From positions 62,001 to 126,000 of the forward strand of contig NZ_CABHXX010000110.1 in assembly GCF_902170565.1 (NCBI RefSeq): a stretch of DNA of 64,000 bases, read 5' to 3'. This DNA comes from Yersinia thracica. GTDB taxonomy: Bacteria; Pseudomonadota; Gammaproteobacteria; Enterobacterales; Enterobacteriaceae. The notes under the pieces are model-generated. The model was given only the letters and a program-made list of their open reading frames with translations, did not search any database and had not been told where the DNA came from. Below, in pieces: positions 18,859 to 27,470 of this stretch. The position numbers and the translations under genes were made by a program. Every line of letters begins with the position of its first letter. Position 1 is the first letter of the stretch.

Positions 18859-19224
18859 ATGAGTCAAATTACTGTTGTGATTGGCGACCGTTTAGGAAAA
18901 GGCCAGAAAGTTGGGCAAGGTGTTGAATTCGCAGGTGGCCGCGTGGTGGTTATTCCCGGAGTGGCCGCAGATATGAAATTGGGCGATGTGATGAATAGCG
19001 AAAAAGCAGATTTCGGTATTTCATTCTGTGGTAGCGGCGGTGCGGGCGCTATTACTGCGCAAAATAAATATGGCTACAAAGCAAAATACGGCATGCGTTC
19101 AGTGGAAGAAGGCGTGACGGCAATAAACGAAGGCTGCAAGGTTTTAGGCTTCGGATTTATGGATAAAGAAGAATTAGGGCAAAAGCTAGTGGAAGCCTAT
19201 ATCAAGAAATATGGTCAGCCGTAA
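18859..19224 (+). CDS. Glycine-rich SFCGS-family protein (EF_0830-type)
   Basis: A 121-residue soluble protein of unknown function from the conserved EF_0830 family (Gly-rich SFCGS). The signature ADFGISFCGSGGAGAITAQN contains Cys57. The context resembles the active-site Cys loop of RpiB/LacAB sugar-phosphate isomerases (ADxGIxxCGTGxG..IAANK), so an isomerase-like or phosphoryl-carrier role is possible, but that is inference. A GGAG ribosome site precedes the ATG. Its stop overlaps the next start (TAATG). Confidence 0.8.
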   Translation: MSQITVVIGDRLGKGQKVGQGVEFAGGRVVVIPGVAADMKLGDVMNSEKADFGISFCGSGGAGAITAQNKYGYKAKYGMRSVEEGVTAINEGCKVLGFGFMDKEELGQKLVEAYIKKYGQP

Positions 19225-19520
19225 TGAAAGAGCAATATACCACTCAGGTGCAAGTCAAAGGTAAAGGCGATACTAAAGGTAAAGCTTTCGCTAATGCACT
19301 CGGTAATGTCCAGAATACGGTATTGAAGTCGACACAAAATATTTTGCTGCGAATTGAGCCACAAGACGTAAAAGTATTAAAAGCAGAATTATCAGTAAAA
19401 AATGAAAAGTTTTTATTCTTTTTCCTGTCGCGGGAAAGAAAAACCTACAGTGTTGAATTAGATATTACCGTGAGTGTGACAATCATTAATACAGATAAGG
19501 TTGTCTTCATATCTAAATAA
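19224..19520 (+). CDS. DUF4312 family protein (EF_0831-type)
   Basis: A 98-residue, mostly beta-strand-like soluble protein (EQYTTQVQVKGKGDTKGKAF, then a basic RERKTYSVELDITVSVTI). It belongs to a family known only from this gene set. Its start overlaps the preceding stop by one base, which suggests translational coupling and a shared complex. No catalytic motif is recognisable. Confidence 0.78.
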   Translation: MKEQYTTQVQVKGKGDTKGKAFANALGNVQNTVLKSTQNILLRIEPQDVKVLKAELSVKNEKFLFFFLSRERKTYSVELDITVSVTIINTDKVVFISK

Positions 19521-19538
19521 GATGAAAAGGATATACTA

Positions 19539-20315
19539 ATGTTTCTAATCATTCTTTTTAAGTCGATTATTATCGGCGGACTGGTCGGCGTGGGGGTCGG
19601 CGTGGGGGCCGCCCGTATGTTCCATGCACCGACCATTCAGGGAATGGGGGCGTTTCGTACCTTGGGCGAGTTGAACTCGTGTGAGGGCGACCCGGCTTCG
19701 CATTTCTCCTTTGGGCTAGGGTTCTTCTTCAACGCCTGGGCTTCTTCAGTAGCAGCAGGGGCTTTTACTCAAGACGTCGACCACCGCATTATTCCTAACT
19801 GGGGTGCCGCAGCATTGATGATTAAAAATCGCAATGTGGCGGAAACCATGCATAACCCGAAAAAAATGGCGATCGCCTGCGGGATTATCGGGGTTATTGT
19901 GGTCAGCTTTTTAAATACCACGGCATCGGCAGTTCCTGCGGCATTACAGGTCACGGCAATTAAAGTGCTGGTACCGGCGGCAAATATTCTGGTTAACACC
20001 GTGATGCCCGTTATTTTCTGGTTGGCGGCAATTGATGCCGGGCGTCGCTCTGGTTTCTGGGCCACTATTTTCGGCGGCTTGGCGCAGTTAATTATGGGCA
20101 ACGCAGTACCAGGTCTGGTTTTGGGTATTTTAATTGGTAAAGGTGTTGAAGAAAGCGGCTGGAATAAAGTCACTAAAATCATGATGACAGTCATTGTGCT
20201 GTTATTCGTGCTCAGTGGTTTCTTCCGCGGATTCGATCTGAAATTCCTGGAATCATTTAGTCTGAGTGCTCCAGTATGGCTCGACACTATTCATAACGCA
20301 TTAAGCGGAAAATAA
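19539..20315 (+). CDS. DUF4311 membrane protein (EF_0832-type)
   Basis: A 258-residue polytopic membrane protein with about six or seven hydrophobic segments. It begins MFLIILFKSIIIGGLVGVGV and contains a conserved soluble stretch (GAFRTLGELNSCEGDPASHF). Together with the following DUF4310 protein it is the likely transport or channel part of the system. An AAAAGGA ribosome site precedes the ATG. No homology to a known permease can be claimed from the sequence alone. Confidence 0.8.
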   Translation: MFLIILFKSIIIGGLVGVGVGVGAARMFHAPTIQGMGAFRTLGELNSCEGDPASHFSFGLGFFFNAWASSVAAGAFTQDVDHRIIPNWGAAALMIKNRNVAETMHNPKKMAIACGIIGVIVVSFLNTTASAVPAALQVTAIKVLVPAANILVNTVMPVIFWLAAIDAGRRSGFWATIFGGLAQLIMGNAVPGLVLGILIGKGVEESGWNKVTKIMMTVIVLLFVLSGFFRGFDLKFLESFSLSAPVWLDTIHNALSGK

Positions 20316-20333
20316 CACAGCGAGAGGAGCTTG

Positions 20334-20987
20334 ATGATGGATGAACAAACCAAGAATAATTTCTGGTATGCCGACTGGTCATTTCCGATCTTTGTAGGAT
20401 TATTATCCTCCGGTGTATTTGCAGGTACCCATATGTATTATTTATATGGGATCGGCGCATTTAACGAAGTAGCCTTTGTTTCAATGCTACGTGCAGGCAT
20501 GGACACCGGTGTTTATGGTGCGGTTGCTGCATTTGGTGCTAGCTTCTTATTCGCCCGAATTATTGAAGGTTCGCTGGTCGGTATTTTGGATATTGGCGGA
20601 GCGATTCAAACTGGCGTTGGTCTGGGCGTGCCAGCATTATTACTGGGCGCTGGGTTTGTCTTCCCGGTCGCTAATTTCGCCGCTTCTTTAGCGACTGGCT
20701 TAATTATTGGTTTAGCTATCGGCTACCTGATTATTTTGGCGCGTAAATTTACGATTAACCAAAGTAATTCAACTTACGGTGCTGATGTCATGATGGGCGC
20801 AGGTAATTCATCTGGCCGTTTCTTGGGGCCATTGATTATTTTGTCCGCCATTACTGCCTCAATTCCAATTGGGATTGGTTCTTTAGGTGGCGCATTACTG
20901 TTTTATCTGTGGAATAAGCCTATTACCGGTGGCGCAATTTTGGGTGCCATGATTTTAGGTTCTATTTTCCCCGTCGCAATCTCTTAA
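20334..20987 (+). CDS. DUF4310 membrane protein (EF_0833-type)
   Basis: A polytopic membrane protein of about 217 residues: NNFWYADWSFPIFVGLLSSG, several Gly/Ala-rich helices (GLGVPALLLGAGFVFPVA) and a polar loop (YGADVMMGAGNSSGRFLGP). An AGGAG box at 20325-20329 can serve the ATGs at 20334 or 20337. It forms a pair with the DUF4311 gene 18 bp upstream, and I infer that the two act as one transporter. Confidence 0.8.
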   Translation: MMDEQTKNNFWYADWSFPIFVGLLSSGVFAGTHMYYLYGIGAFNEVAFVSMLRAGMDTGVYGAVAAFGASFLFARIIEGSLVGILDIGGAIQTGVGLGVPALLLGAGFVFPVANFAASLATGLIIGLAIGYLIILARKFTINQSNSTYGADVMMGAGNSSGRFLGPLIILSAITASIPIGIGSLGGALLFYLWNKPITGGAILGAMILGSIFPVAIS

Positions 20988-20991
20988 TCCA

Positions 20992-21027
20992 CAGGGTAAA
21001 TATTCCAATAACGGGATATTTACCCTG
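20992..21027 (+). other. Strong hairpin between transporter and enzyme genes
   Basis: CAGGGTAAATATTCC (20992-21006) pairs with GGGATATTTACCCTG (21013-21027) over 15 bp with one wobble and a 6-nt loop. No T-run follows. It lies in the only sizeable gap of the operon, so it may cap or protect the upstream mRNA, or set different expression for membrane proteins and enzymes. Confidence 0.7.
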
Positions 21028-21070
21028 CTGCGACATCAAGTTAAGAAGGCTATAACGGAGAATAAAGATT

Positions 21071-22240
21071 ATGTATGACTTTATTATCACCCGCGCAGTA
21101 TTGGTTGATGGCCGTCAGGTTGATATCGCGATTAATAACGGCAAAATAGTGGCGGTGGATACAGCTATTTCTGCGGGGCAAAATAATCAAACGGCGTTTT
21201 TAGCAAAACCAGCTAAAAAAGTATTGGATTTGGCTGGGAAATATTACCTCAGTGCTGGCTGGATTGATTCCCATGTTCACTGTTACCCCGCGTCACCTAT
21301 TTATCATGATGAAGCCGATTTAGTCGGCGTTGCCAGTGGCGTCACCACGGTGGTGGATGCAGGCAGCACCGGTGCCAATGATGTGGATGATTTTTACCGC
21401 TTAACTCGCGCGGCCAAAACCCATGTTTATGCTTTTCTGAATATTGCGAAAACCGGCATTGTCACGCAAAACGAATTAGCCGATATGGCGCAGATTGATA
21501 AGCAAAGTGTCAGCCAGGCCATTGCCCGCAATCCCGGTTTTATTATTGGCATCAAAGCGCGCATGAGTAGCAGCGTAGTCGGTAAAAATGGCATCAAACC
21601 CTTGGTGCGCGCTAAAGAAATTCAACAAGAAAACAACCAGTTGCCGCTTATGGTACATATTGGCAATAACCCGCCGGACCTGGATGAAATTGCCGATTTA
21701 CTGACCCAGGGCGACATCATTACTCATTGCTACAACGGCAAACCGAACCGAATTTTGACCCCTGCCGGTGCCTTACGTGAATCCATCCAGCGAGCGCTGA
21801 AGCGCGGCGTATTATTAGATGTGGGCCACGGCAGCGCCAGTTTCAGTTTTGATGTGGCCGAGCTTGCCATCAAGCAAGGAATTTACCCGCACACCATTAG
21901 TTCCGACATTTATTGCCGCAACCGCCTGAGCGGGCCAGTCCATAGCCTGGCGACCGTGATGTCCAAATTTTTCACTATCGGCCTGAGCCTTGAGCAAGTG
22001 ATTCGCTGTGTGACAGAAAATGCCGCACAAGCCCTACGCCTGACCCATAAAGGGGTGCTGGATGCAGGCTATGACGCTGATTTCACTATTTTTGAGCTGA
22101 AACAACAGCCTCAGGTGTTCAGTGATTCAGAGGGTAAATCGGTCACCGGTGAGAAGTATCTGGTGCCACTGGCTGCGGTCGTCGCCGGTGACTTAGTATT
22201 AACTGATGAAGGGAAGTTAAAAGATGTCTTCAGTCTATGA
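21071..22240 (+). CDS. Amidohydrolase/deacetylase (EF_0837-type, COG3964)
   Basis: A 389-residue amidohydrolase-superfamily metalloenzyme. Candidate metal ligands are in place: His68 and His70 (SHVHCYP), the bridging Lys162 (IGIKARMS, likely carbamylated), His196 (MVHIGNNP), His219 (ITHCYNGK) and Asp279 (ISSDIYC). Members of this COG are often misannotated as dihydroorotase; some remove acetyl groups from N-acetyl-D-amino acids or related esters. I infer that it deacylates the transported compound before the PLP enzyme acts. It overlaps the next gene by 17 bp. Confidence 0.82.
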   Translation: MYDFIITRAVLVDGRQVDIAINNGKIVAVDTAISAGQNNQTAFLAKPAKKVLDLAGKYYLSAGWIDSHVHCYPASPIYHDEADLVGVASGVTTVVDAGSTGANDVDDFYRLTRAAKTHVYAFLNIAKTGIVTQNELADMAQIDKQSVSQAIARNPGFIIGIKARMSSSVVGKNGIKPLVRAKEIQQENNQLPLMVHIGNNPPDLDEIADLLTQGDIITHCYNGKPNRILTPAGALRESIQRALKRGVLLDVGHGSASFSFDVAELAIKQGIYPHTISSDIYCRNRLSGPVHSLATVMSKFFTIGLSLEQVIRCVTENAAQALRLTHKGVLDAGYDADFTIFELKQQPQVFSDSEGKSVTGEKYLVPLAAVVAGDLVLTDEGKLKDVFSL

Positions 22241-23336
22241 AAAATACCAGTTAAAGCATGTGATTAATGCTTCTGGCCGCATGACGATGCTGGGTGTTTC
22301 AACACCACGGCAGGATGTGGTTGAGGCCGTGGAGTTGGGTCTGAATCATTACTTTGTCATGAAAGATTTGGTGAATCAGACGGGCGCTTATATTGCCAAC
22401 TTACTGAATGTAGAAAGCGCGGTGGTGGTGTCTTGCGCTTCTGCCGGGATTGCCCAGTCGGTCGCCGCCGTGATTGTCAAAGACAATGCCAATTTGTTGG
22501 TTAACTTGCACGCCGCGCCGCGCACGGTGCCCCATGAGATTGTGTTACCCAAAGGCCACAATGTTAATTTTGGTGCGCCGGTTGATACCATGGTGACATT
22601 GGGCGGCGGCAAAGTGGTGGAAGCGGGTTATGCCAATGAGTGCTTGCCAGAACAACTGGAAGCGGCGATCACGCCAAATACGGCGGCGATCTTGTATATA
22701 AAATCCCATCATTGTGTGCAAAAAAGTATTTTGTCAGTTGAGCAGGCGGTGGTGATCGCGCGCAAGCATCAATTGCCATTAATTGTTGATGCCGCCGCAG
22801 AAGAAGATTTGCAGTGTTACTACCAAATGGGCGCTGATTTAGTGATTTATAGCGGTGCCAAAGCCATTGAAGGGCCGACCAGCGGCTTAGTGTTGGGCAA
22901 AAAAACCTATGTAGATTGGGTGAAATTGCAATCAAACGGCATTGGCCGGGCGATGAAAGTGGGTAAAGAGGGCATCCTTGGTTTGACCCGCGCGATTGAA
23001 AGTTACATGACACTGGAGAAAGAAACTGGCCAGCAGATGATTGACAAAATGACGCCATTTATCAGCCAGTTAAATACTATCGATGGTGTCTCAGCCAAAG
23101 TGGTTTGGGATGCCGCAGGGCGTGATATTGCCCGCACTGAAATTAGTTTTGATGAAGCCAAAATTGGCCGTTCAACGCCAGACTTAGTTGATGCACTCAA
23201 AAATGGCGATATTGCCATTTACTTCCGCGCTTACAAAGCCAACGAAGGCAAGATTGAGGTGGATGTGCGCAGTGTGACGCCATCGCAGCTCGAGACGATT
23301 TACACCTGCATTAACCGCTTGGTTAAGGGAGCCTAA
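22224..23336 (+). CDS. SelA/DgaE-like PLP-dependent enzyme (EF_0838-type)
   Basis: A 370-residue fold-type-I PLP enzyme of the SelA-like family. VIYSGAKAIEGPTSGL carries the expected PLP lysine (Lys213), preceded by LPLIVDAAAEEDL with the ring-binding Asp. The closest characterised relative in kind is DgaE of Salmonella, which eliminates ammonia from D-glucosaminate 6-phosphate to give 2-keto-3-deoxy-6-phosphogluconate. Its position between a deacetylase and an aldolase fits the same chemistry, but the substrate is not proven. It has a 17-bp overlap with the amidohydrolase gene and a 3-bp gap to the aldolase gene. Confidence 0.82.
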   Translation: MSSVYEKYQLKHVINASGRMTMLGVSTPRQDVVEAVELGLNHYFVMKDLVNQTGAYIANLLNVESAVVVSCASAGIAQSVAAVIVKDNANLLVNLHAAPRTVPHEIVLPKGHNVNFGAPVDTMVTLGGGKVVEAGYANECLPEQLEAAITPNTAAILYIKSHHCVQKSILSVEQAVVIARKHQLPLIVDAAAEEDLQCYYQMGADLVIYSGAKAIEGPTSGLVLGKKTYVDWVKLQSNGIGRAMKVGKEGILGLTRAIESYMTLEKETGQQMIDKMTPFISQLNTIDGVSAKVVWDAAGRDIARTEISFDEAKIGRSTPDLVDALKNGDIAIYFRAYKANEGKIEVDVRSVTPSQLETIYTCINRLVKGA

Positions 23337-23339
23337 CTG

Positions 23340-24080
23340 ATGAAACTGACCCCAAACTATTACCGTGACCGCGTGTGTTTGAATGTGCTGGCCGGTTCTA
23401 AAGACAATGCGCGCGATATTTATCAGGCCGCTGAAGGCCATGTGCTGGTGGGCGTGTTATCGAAGAATTATCCGGATGTCGACAGCGCCGTCAAAGATAT
23501 GCGCGAGTACGCGGCACTTATCGACAATGCGTTGTCGGTTGGATTGGGTGCCGGTGACCCTAAACAGTCGGCGATGGTCAGCCAGATTTCACATCAAGTG
23601 CAGCCGCAGCATGTGAATCAAGTATTTACCGGTGTCGGCCCGAGCCGCGCTTTGTTGGGTCAGCAAGATACTGTAGTTAATGGCCTGATTTCGCCGACCG
23701 GCAAAGTGGGCTATGTGAAAATTTCCACCGGCCCGCTGAGTTCTCAGCAGAAAGACGCGATTGTTCCGGTCACCACCGCTATCGCCATGCTGAAAGATAT
23801 GGGCGGCAGTTCGGTAAAATTCTTCCCGATGAATGGGCTGGATTCTATCGAAGAATACCGTTTTGTCGCCGAGGCTTGTGCGGCGACCGGGTTCTGGCTG
23901 GAGCCAACCGGTGGTATTGATCTGGAGAATTTCGAACAAATTCTGCAAATCGCACTGGATGCTGGCGTGACGAAAGTCATCCCGCATATCTATAGCTCGA
24001 TTATCGACAGCAAAACCGGCCATACCCGCCCGATCGATGTGAAAACCTTATTGAATATCGTCAAAAAAATCGTGCAGTAA
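23340..24080 (+). CDS. KDPG-aldolase-like protein (DgaF/EF_0839-type)
   Basis: A 246-residue TIM-barrel aldolase of the DgaF family. GGSSVKFFPMNGLDSIEEY carries Lys160, the expected Schiff-base lysine, and FWLEPTGGIDLENF forms the phosphate-binding end. In DgaF the reaction is cleavage of 2-keto-3-deoxy-6-phosphogluconate to pyruvate and glyceraldehyde 3-phosphate. It starts at an ATG 3 bp after the PLP enzyme gene and is the last gene of the conserved set. Confidence 0.85.
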   Translation: MKLTPNYYRDRVCLNVLAGSKDNARDIYQAAEGHVLVGVLSKNYPDVDSAVKDMREYAALIDNALSVGLGAGDPKQSAMVSQISHQVQPQHVNQVFTGVGPSRALLGQQDTVVNGLISPTGKVGYVKISTGPLSSQQKDAIVPVTTAIAMLKDMGGSSVKFFPMNGLDSIEEYRFVAEACAATGFWLEPTGGIDLENFEQILQIALDAGVTKVIPHIYSSIIDSKTGHTRPIDVKTLLNIVKKIVQ

Positions 24081-24209
24081 CTTACTGATTTATTGGCATC
24101 AAGTTTAATAGAACATCAGTATCTACGGGGTAGCCAGCCCGCTGCCCTGACTGTGAAGTTGAATAGTTCCATACCATTCGATAGCCATTCCCTATGAGTA
24201 AGGACCCAT

Positions 24210-25451
24210 ATGCATAACAGCTCAACAGATTCTGGTTTAACCGGCCTGACGGGGTTAAAAAGCCTGTCGGCGGGCATTGCTTTGGCGACGGTCGCGCTGT
24301 TTAATCCTCTGGCCCATGCCGAACAGAATGCCAATAAATCATTCGCTTACGTCGGAACCTATCACCCGAATGGGGAAGGAGTTTACCGGCTACAGGTTGA
24401 TCCTAAAACCGGTGAATTAAGTGAAAAAACGCTGGTCAGTTCACTGGCTAATCCGGCACAACTGGTGGTGGATGCACAGGGAAAAACTTTATATGTCGCC
24501 AGTGAAGTGGCGGATTTCAATGGGGGTAAGCACGGCGCGATTGCGGCATACAGTATCAACCCGGTTGATGGCAGTTTGACATTGATTAATCAGGTTGATT
24601 CCCAGGGTGCGGGGCCGGTGTATCTCTCATTAACACCATCGGGCAGCCATTTATTGGTTGCCAACTATATCAGCGGCTCGGTGGCGGTTTTCCCGGTGCA
24701 AAGTGGCGGTAAACTCGCAGAGGCCAGCTCAGTAGAGCAAGATGAAGGCCCGGCGGGCGCGGCGAAACCGGCGGCGGCGGTAGAGGGCAGCTTCGCTATC
24801 AGTGACCACAATGGCTCACATGCGCACATGATTGCCAGCTCGCCGAGTGGCAAATTTGTATTCTCGACTGATCTGGGGCTAGATAGGATTTATCAATACC
24901 AATTTGATGCGGATAATGGCAAGTTGATACCGAACTCTCCGCCATTTATCAGTGCCTCATCCGCCGGTGCTGGCCCACGTCATTTTGTGTTCCATCCTAA
25001 CGGTAAGACGCTATTTTTAATCAATGAAGAAGCCTCGACGCTGACCAGTTATCAGCTAGATACAGAAAAAGGTACTTTAAAACAGTTACATACGCATTCA
25101 TCGTTACCGCCGGATTACCGTGGCACCAGTTTTGCGGCCGGTCTGACGCTCTCGAAAGACGGTAAATTCCTGTATGTCGCCAACCGGCTGCATAACAGTA
25201 TCGGCCAGTTTGCCGTGACGACGGACGGTGAATTTAAGCCGGTGGAAGAGGTTTGGACGCGAGGTGATTATCCGCGCACGCTGGTGCTCGACCCCACCGG
25301 CCACTATCTGTACGCCATGAATCAACGTAGCGATAACATAACCCGCTTTAAAGTTGACCCACAAAGTGGCAAATTGACCTTTGTACCTGGCTATACCGCC
25401 GTCGGCAGCCCATCGCAAATGGTGTTTGTGCCGCCAGCATCGAAAAAATGA
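24210..25451 (+). CDS. Exported lactonase-family beta-propeller protein
   Basis: A 413-residue seven-bladed propeller of the 6-phosphogluconolactonase (Pgl/YbhE, PF10282) family. Repeated blade motifs include KTLYVASEV, HLLVANY and KFLYVANRLHNS. Unlike cytoplasmic Pgl, it has a signal peptide (about residues 16-37, ending LAHA), so it should act in the periplasm, perhaps opening a sugar-acid lactone before uptake. It lies 130 bp after the aldolase gene and may have its own promoter. The substrate is unknown. Confidence 0.8.
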   Translation: MHNSSTDSGLTGLTGLKSLSAGIALATVALFNPLAHAEQNANKSFAYVGTYHPNGEGVYRLQVDPKTGELSEKTLVSSLANPAQLVVDAQGKTLYVASEVADFNGGKHGAIAAYSINPVDGSLTLINQVDSQGAGPVYLSLTPSGSHLLVANYISGSVAVFPVQSGGKLAEASSVEQDEGPAGAAKPAAAVEGSFAISDHNGSHAHMIASSPSGKFVFSTDLGLDRIYQYQFDADNGKLIPNSPPFISASSAGAGPRHFVFHPNGKTLFLINEEASTLTSYQLDTEKGTLKQLHTHSSLPPDYRGTSFAAGLTLSKDGKFLYVANRLHNSIGQFAVTTDGEFKPVEEVWTRGDYPRTLVLDPTGHYLYAMNQRSDNITRFKVDPQSGKLTFVPGYTAVGSPSQMVFVPPASKK

Positions 25452-25536
25452 TGTGAAATACCGCGCCCCTGCGGCCATGCTGGCAGGGGATGCTTAATAT
25501 TCAGAATAACAATGCCCTAAATAACGGAGTGGAGCA

Positions 25537-27465
25537 GTGAGATTTCCCTATCAACGTCTGGCCTATATGTTCGATGCATTGCAATCGGAAACGCTGCCTC
25601 AAGAGGAGTTGGCGAAACGCTTTGCGGTCTCGACGCGCACTGTGCGGGCGGATATTACGGCGTTGAATGAGGTTCTTGAGCATTATGGTGCGCACTTTAT
25701 TCATAACCGTGGCTTTGGTTATCGGCTGATGATTGATGATGCTGAGCGCTTCCGTGCTTTACAGCAGCAAAATCGTAAAATGCATCTGACGCCGCGCACT
25801 GCCAGTGAGCGAGTGCATTATTTGTTAATCCGTTTTTTGACCTCTGCTTTTTCATTGAAGCTAGAAGATTTAGCCGATGAATGGTTTGTCAGCCGTGGCA
25901 CATTGCAAAATGATATGGCTGAGGTGAGAGAAAGGTTAAACCGCTACCATCTGACGATTGAAACTAAACCTCGCTATGGCATGAAACTGTTCGGAACGGA
26001 ACTGGCCATTCGCACCTGTCTGACGGATTTACTGTTTCAGTTACAACTGCAAGATGCTGATAACCCATTATTAAAGAATGAGTTTCTCAGTATCCAAACC
26101 CTGCCTGAGCTGACGGGGTTGCTGCATGAGTTACTGGCACAATATGCGGTGCGGCTAACGGATGAGGGCGAGCAATACCTGATTTTCTACTGTGCGGTGG
26201 CGATAAAGCGCATCACCGACGGCTACCCATTATCTGATTTTGATGCTGAAGATGTGGATGAGGCGGTCAAATTGGCTTCTGGCCGTTTGGCAAATCAGCT
26301 CAAGCTGTTATCCGGTAAAGATATTTCAGCGGCGGAAGAAGCTTATTTGCGGGTGAATATTGCCGCCCGCCGGGTACAGACCAGCCAGCCCAGCACCAGC
26401 CGCCCCAGTGAAATCAATGCCGATGACGAAGAAACGCTGGTGGATTATATCCTCTCGTATATCAATGCTCATTATAACTACAATTTGCAGGGCGATAAGC
26501 AGCTGCGCAGTGACCTGCTCACCCATATCAAAACTATGATTACGCGGGTGAAATATCAGATTACTATTCCTAACCCACTGTTATCCAACATTAAACAGCA
26601 TTATCCAATGGCCTATGATGTCACTTTGGCGGCGGTTTCCAGTTGGGGGAAATACACGCCTTACAGCTTAAGTGAAAATGAAATCGGCTATCTGGTATTG
26701 CACATTGGGGTGGGGCTGGAGCGCCATTACAACATTGGTTATCAGCGCCATCCGCAGGTCATGCTGGTGTGTGACACTGGGAATTCCACCACGCGGATGA
26801 TTCAGGCGCAAATTTCCCGTAAGTATCCGCAGATTGTGATGACTCAGACTATTTCCCTGCGTGATTACGACAATCTCGACCATATCGACGAAGATTTTAT
26901 TATTTCCAATTCGCGATTAGCAGAGAAGAACAAGCCGGTGGTGGTGATGTCGCCGTTCCCGACAGAATATCAATTAGAGCAACTCGGTAAACTGGTTTTA
27001 GTCGACCGCACCCGGCCTTATATGTTGGAAAAATTCTTTGATAACAATCATTTTATGATTATCGACCAGCCGATGACCCAGGAGCAGTTGTTCAAAAAAG
27101 TCTGTGGTCAGTTGGAAGAAGAAGGGTTTGTGGATGCGGATTTTTACCCCTCAGTCGTCGAGCGGGAGGCGATAGTTTCTACCATGCTGGGCGAGGGGAT
27201 TGCACTGCCACATTCACTGGGCTTATTAGCCAAGAAAACCGTGGTGGTCACTTTGTTGGCCCCTGAGGGCATTGCCTGGGGGGACGGCGAAGTCGCTCAT
27301 GTCATCTTCCTGCTGGCTATCAGTAAAACGGATTATGAAGAAGCGATGGCCATTTATGACCTGTTTGTCACTTTTGTACGCGAGCGCTCCATGAGCCGTT
27401 TATTGAGTAGCCAGCATTTTGATAGTTTTAAGGCCATCGCGATTGATTGTTTGAGTCGGATCTGA
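25537..27465 (+). CDS. BglG/MtlR-type regulator with PTS EIIB and EIIA domains
   Basis: A 642-residue regulator. An N-terminal helix-turn-helix (RFAVSTRTVRADITAL) and a Mga-like second HTH (about 90-150) are followed by two PRDs (about 180-390, with LVLHIGVGLERHY in the second), an EIIB-Gat-like domain with Cys412 (VCDTGNSTTRM), and a C-terminal EIIA domain with His559 (GIALPHSLGLL). Phosphorylation of the PRD, Cys and His sites by the PTS normally sets activity. It is encoded just downstream of the 18491-25451 genes and most likely controls them. It starts with GTG, with GGAG 7 bp before. Confidence 0.88.
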   Translation: MRFPYQRLAYMFDALQSETLPQEELAKRFAVSTRTVRADITALNEVLEHYGAHFIHNRGFGYRLMIDDAERFRALQQQNRKMHLTPRTASERVHYLLIRFLTSAFSLKLEDLADEWFVSRGTLQNDMAEVRERLNRYHLTIETKPRYGMKLFGTELAIRTCLTDLLFQLQLQDADNPLLKNEFLSIQTLPELTGLLHELLAQYAVRLTDEGEQYLIFYCAVAIKRITDGYPLSDFDAEDVDEAVKLASGRLANQLKLLSGKDISAAEEAYLRVNIAARRVQTSQPSTSRPSEINADDEETLVDYILSYINAHYNYNLQGDKQLRSDLLTHIKTMITRVKYQITIPNPLLSNIKQHYPMAYDVTLAAVSSWGKYTPYSLSENEIGYLVLHIGVGLERHYNIGYQRHPQVMLVCDTGNSTTRMIQAQISRKYPQIVMTQTISLRDYDNLDHIDEDFIISNSRLAEKNKPVVVMSPFPTEYQLEQLGKLVLVDRTRPYMLEKFFDNNHFMIIDQPMTQEQLFKKVCGQLEEEGFVDADFYPSVVEREAIVSTMLGEGIALPHSLGLLAKKTVVVTLLAPEGIAWGDGEVAHVIFLLAISKTDYEEAMAIYDLFVTFVRERSMSRLLSSQHFDSFKAIAIDCLSRI

Positions 27466-27470
27466 GCGTA

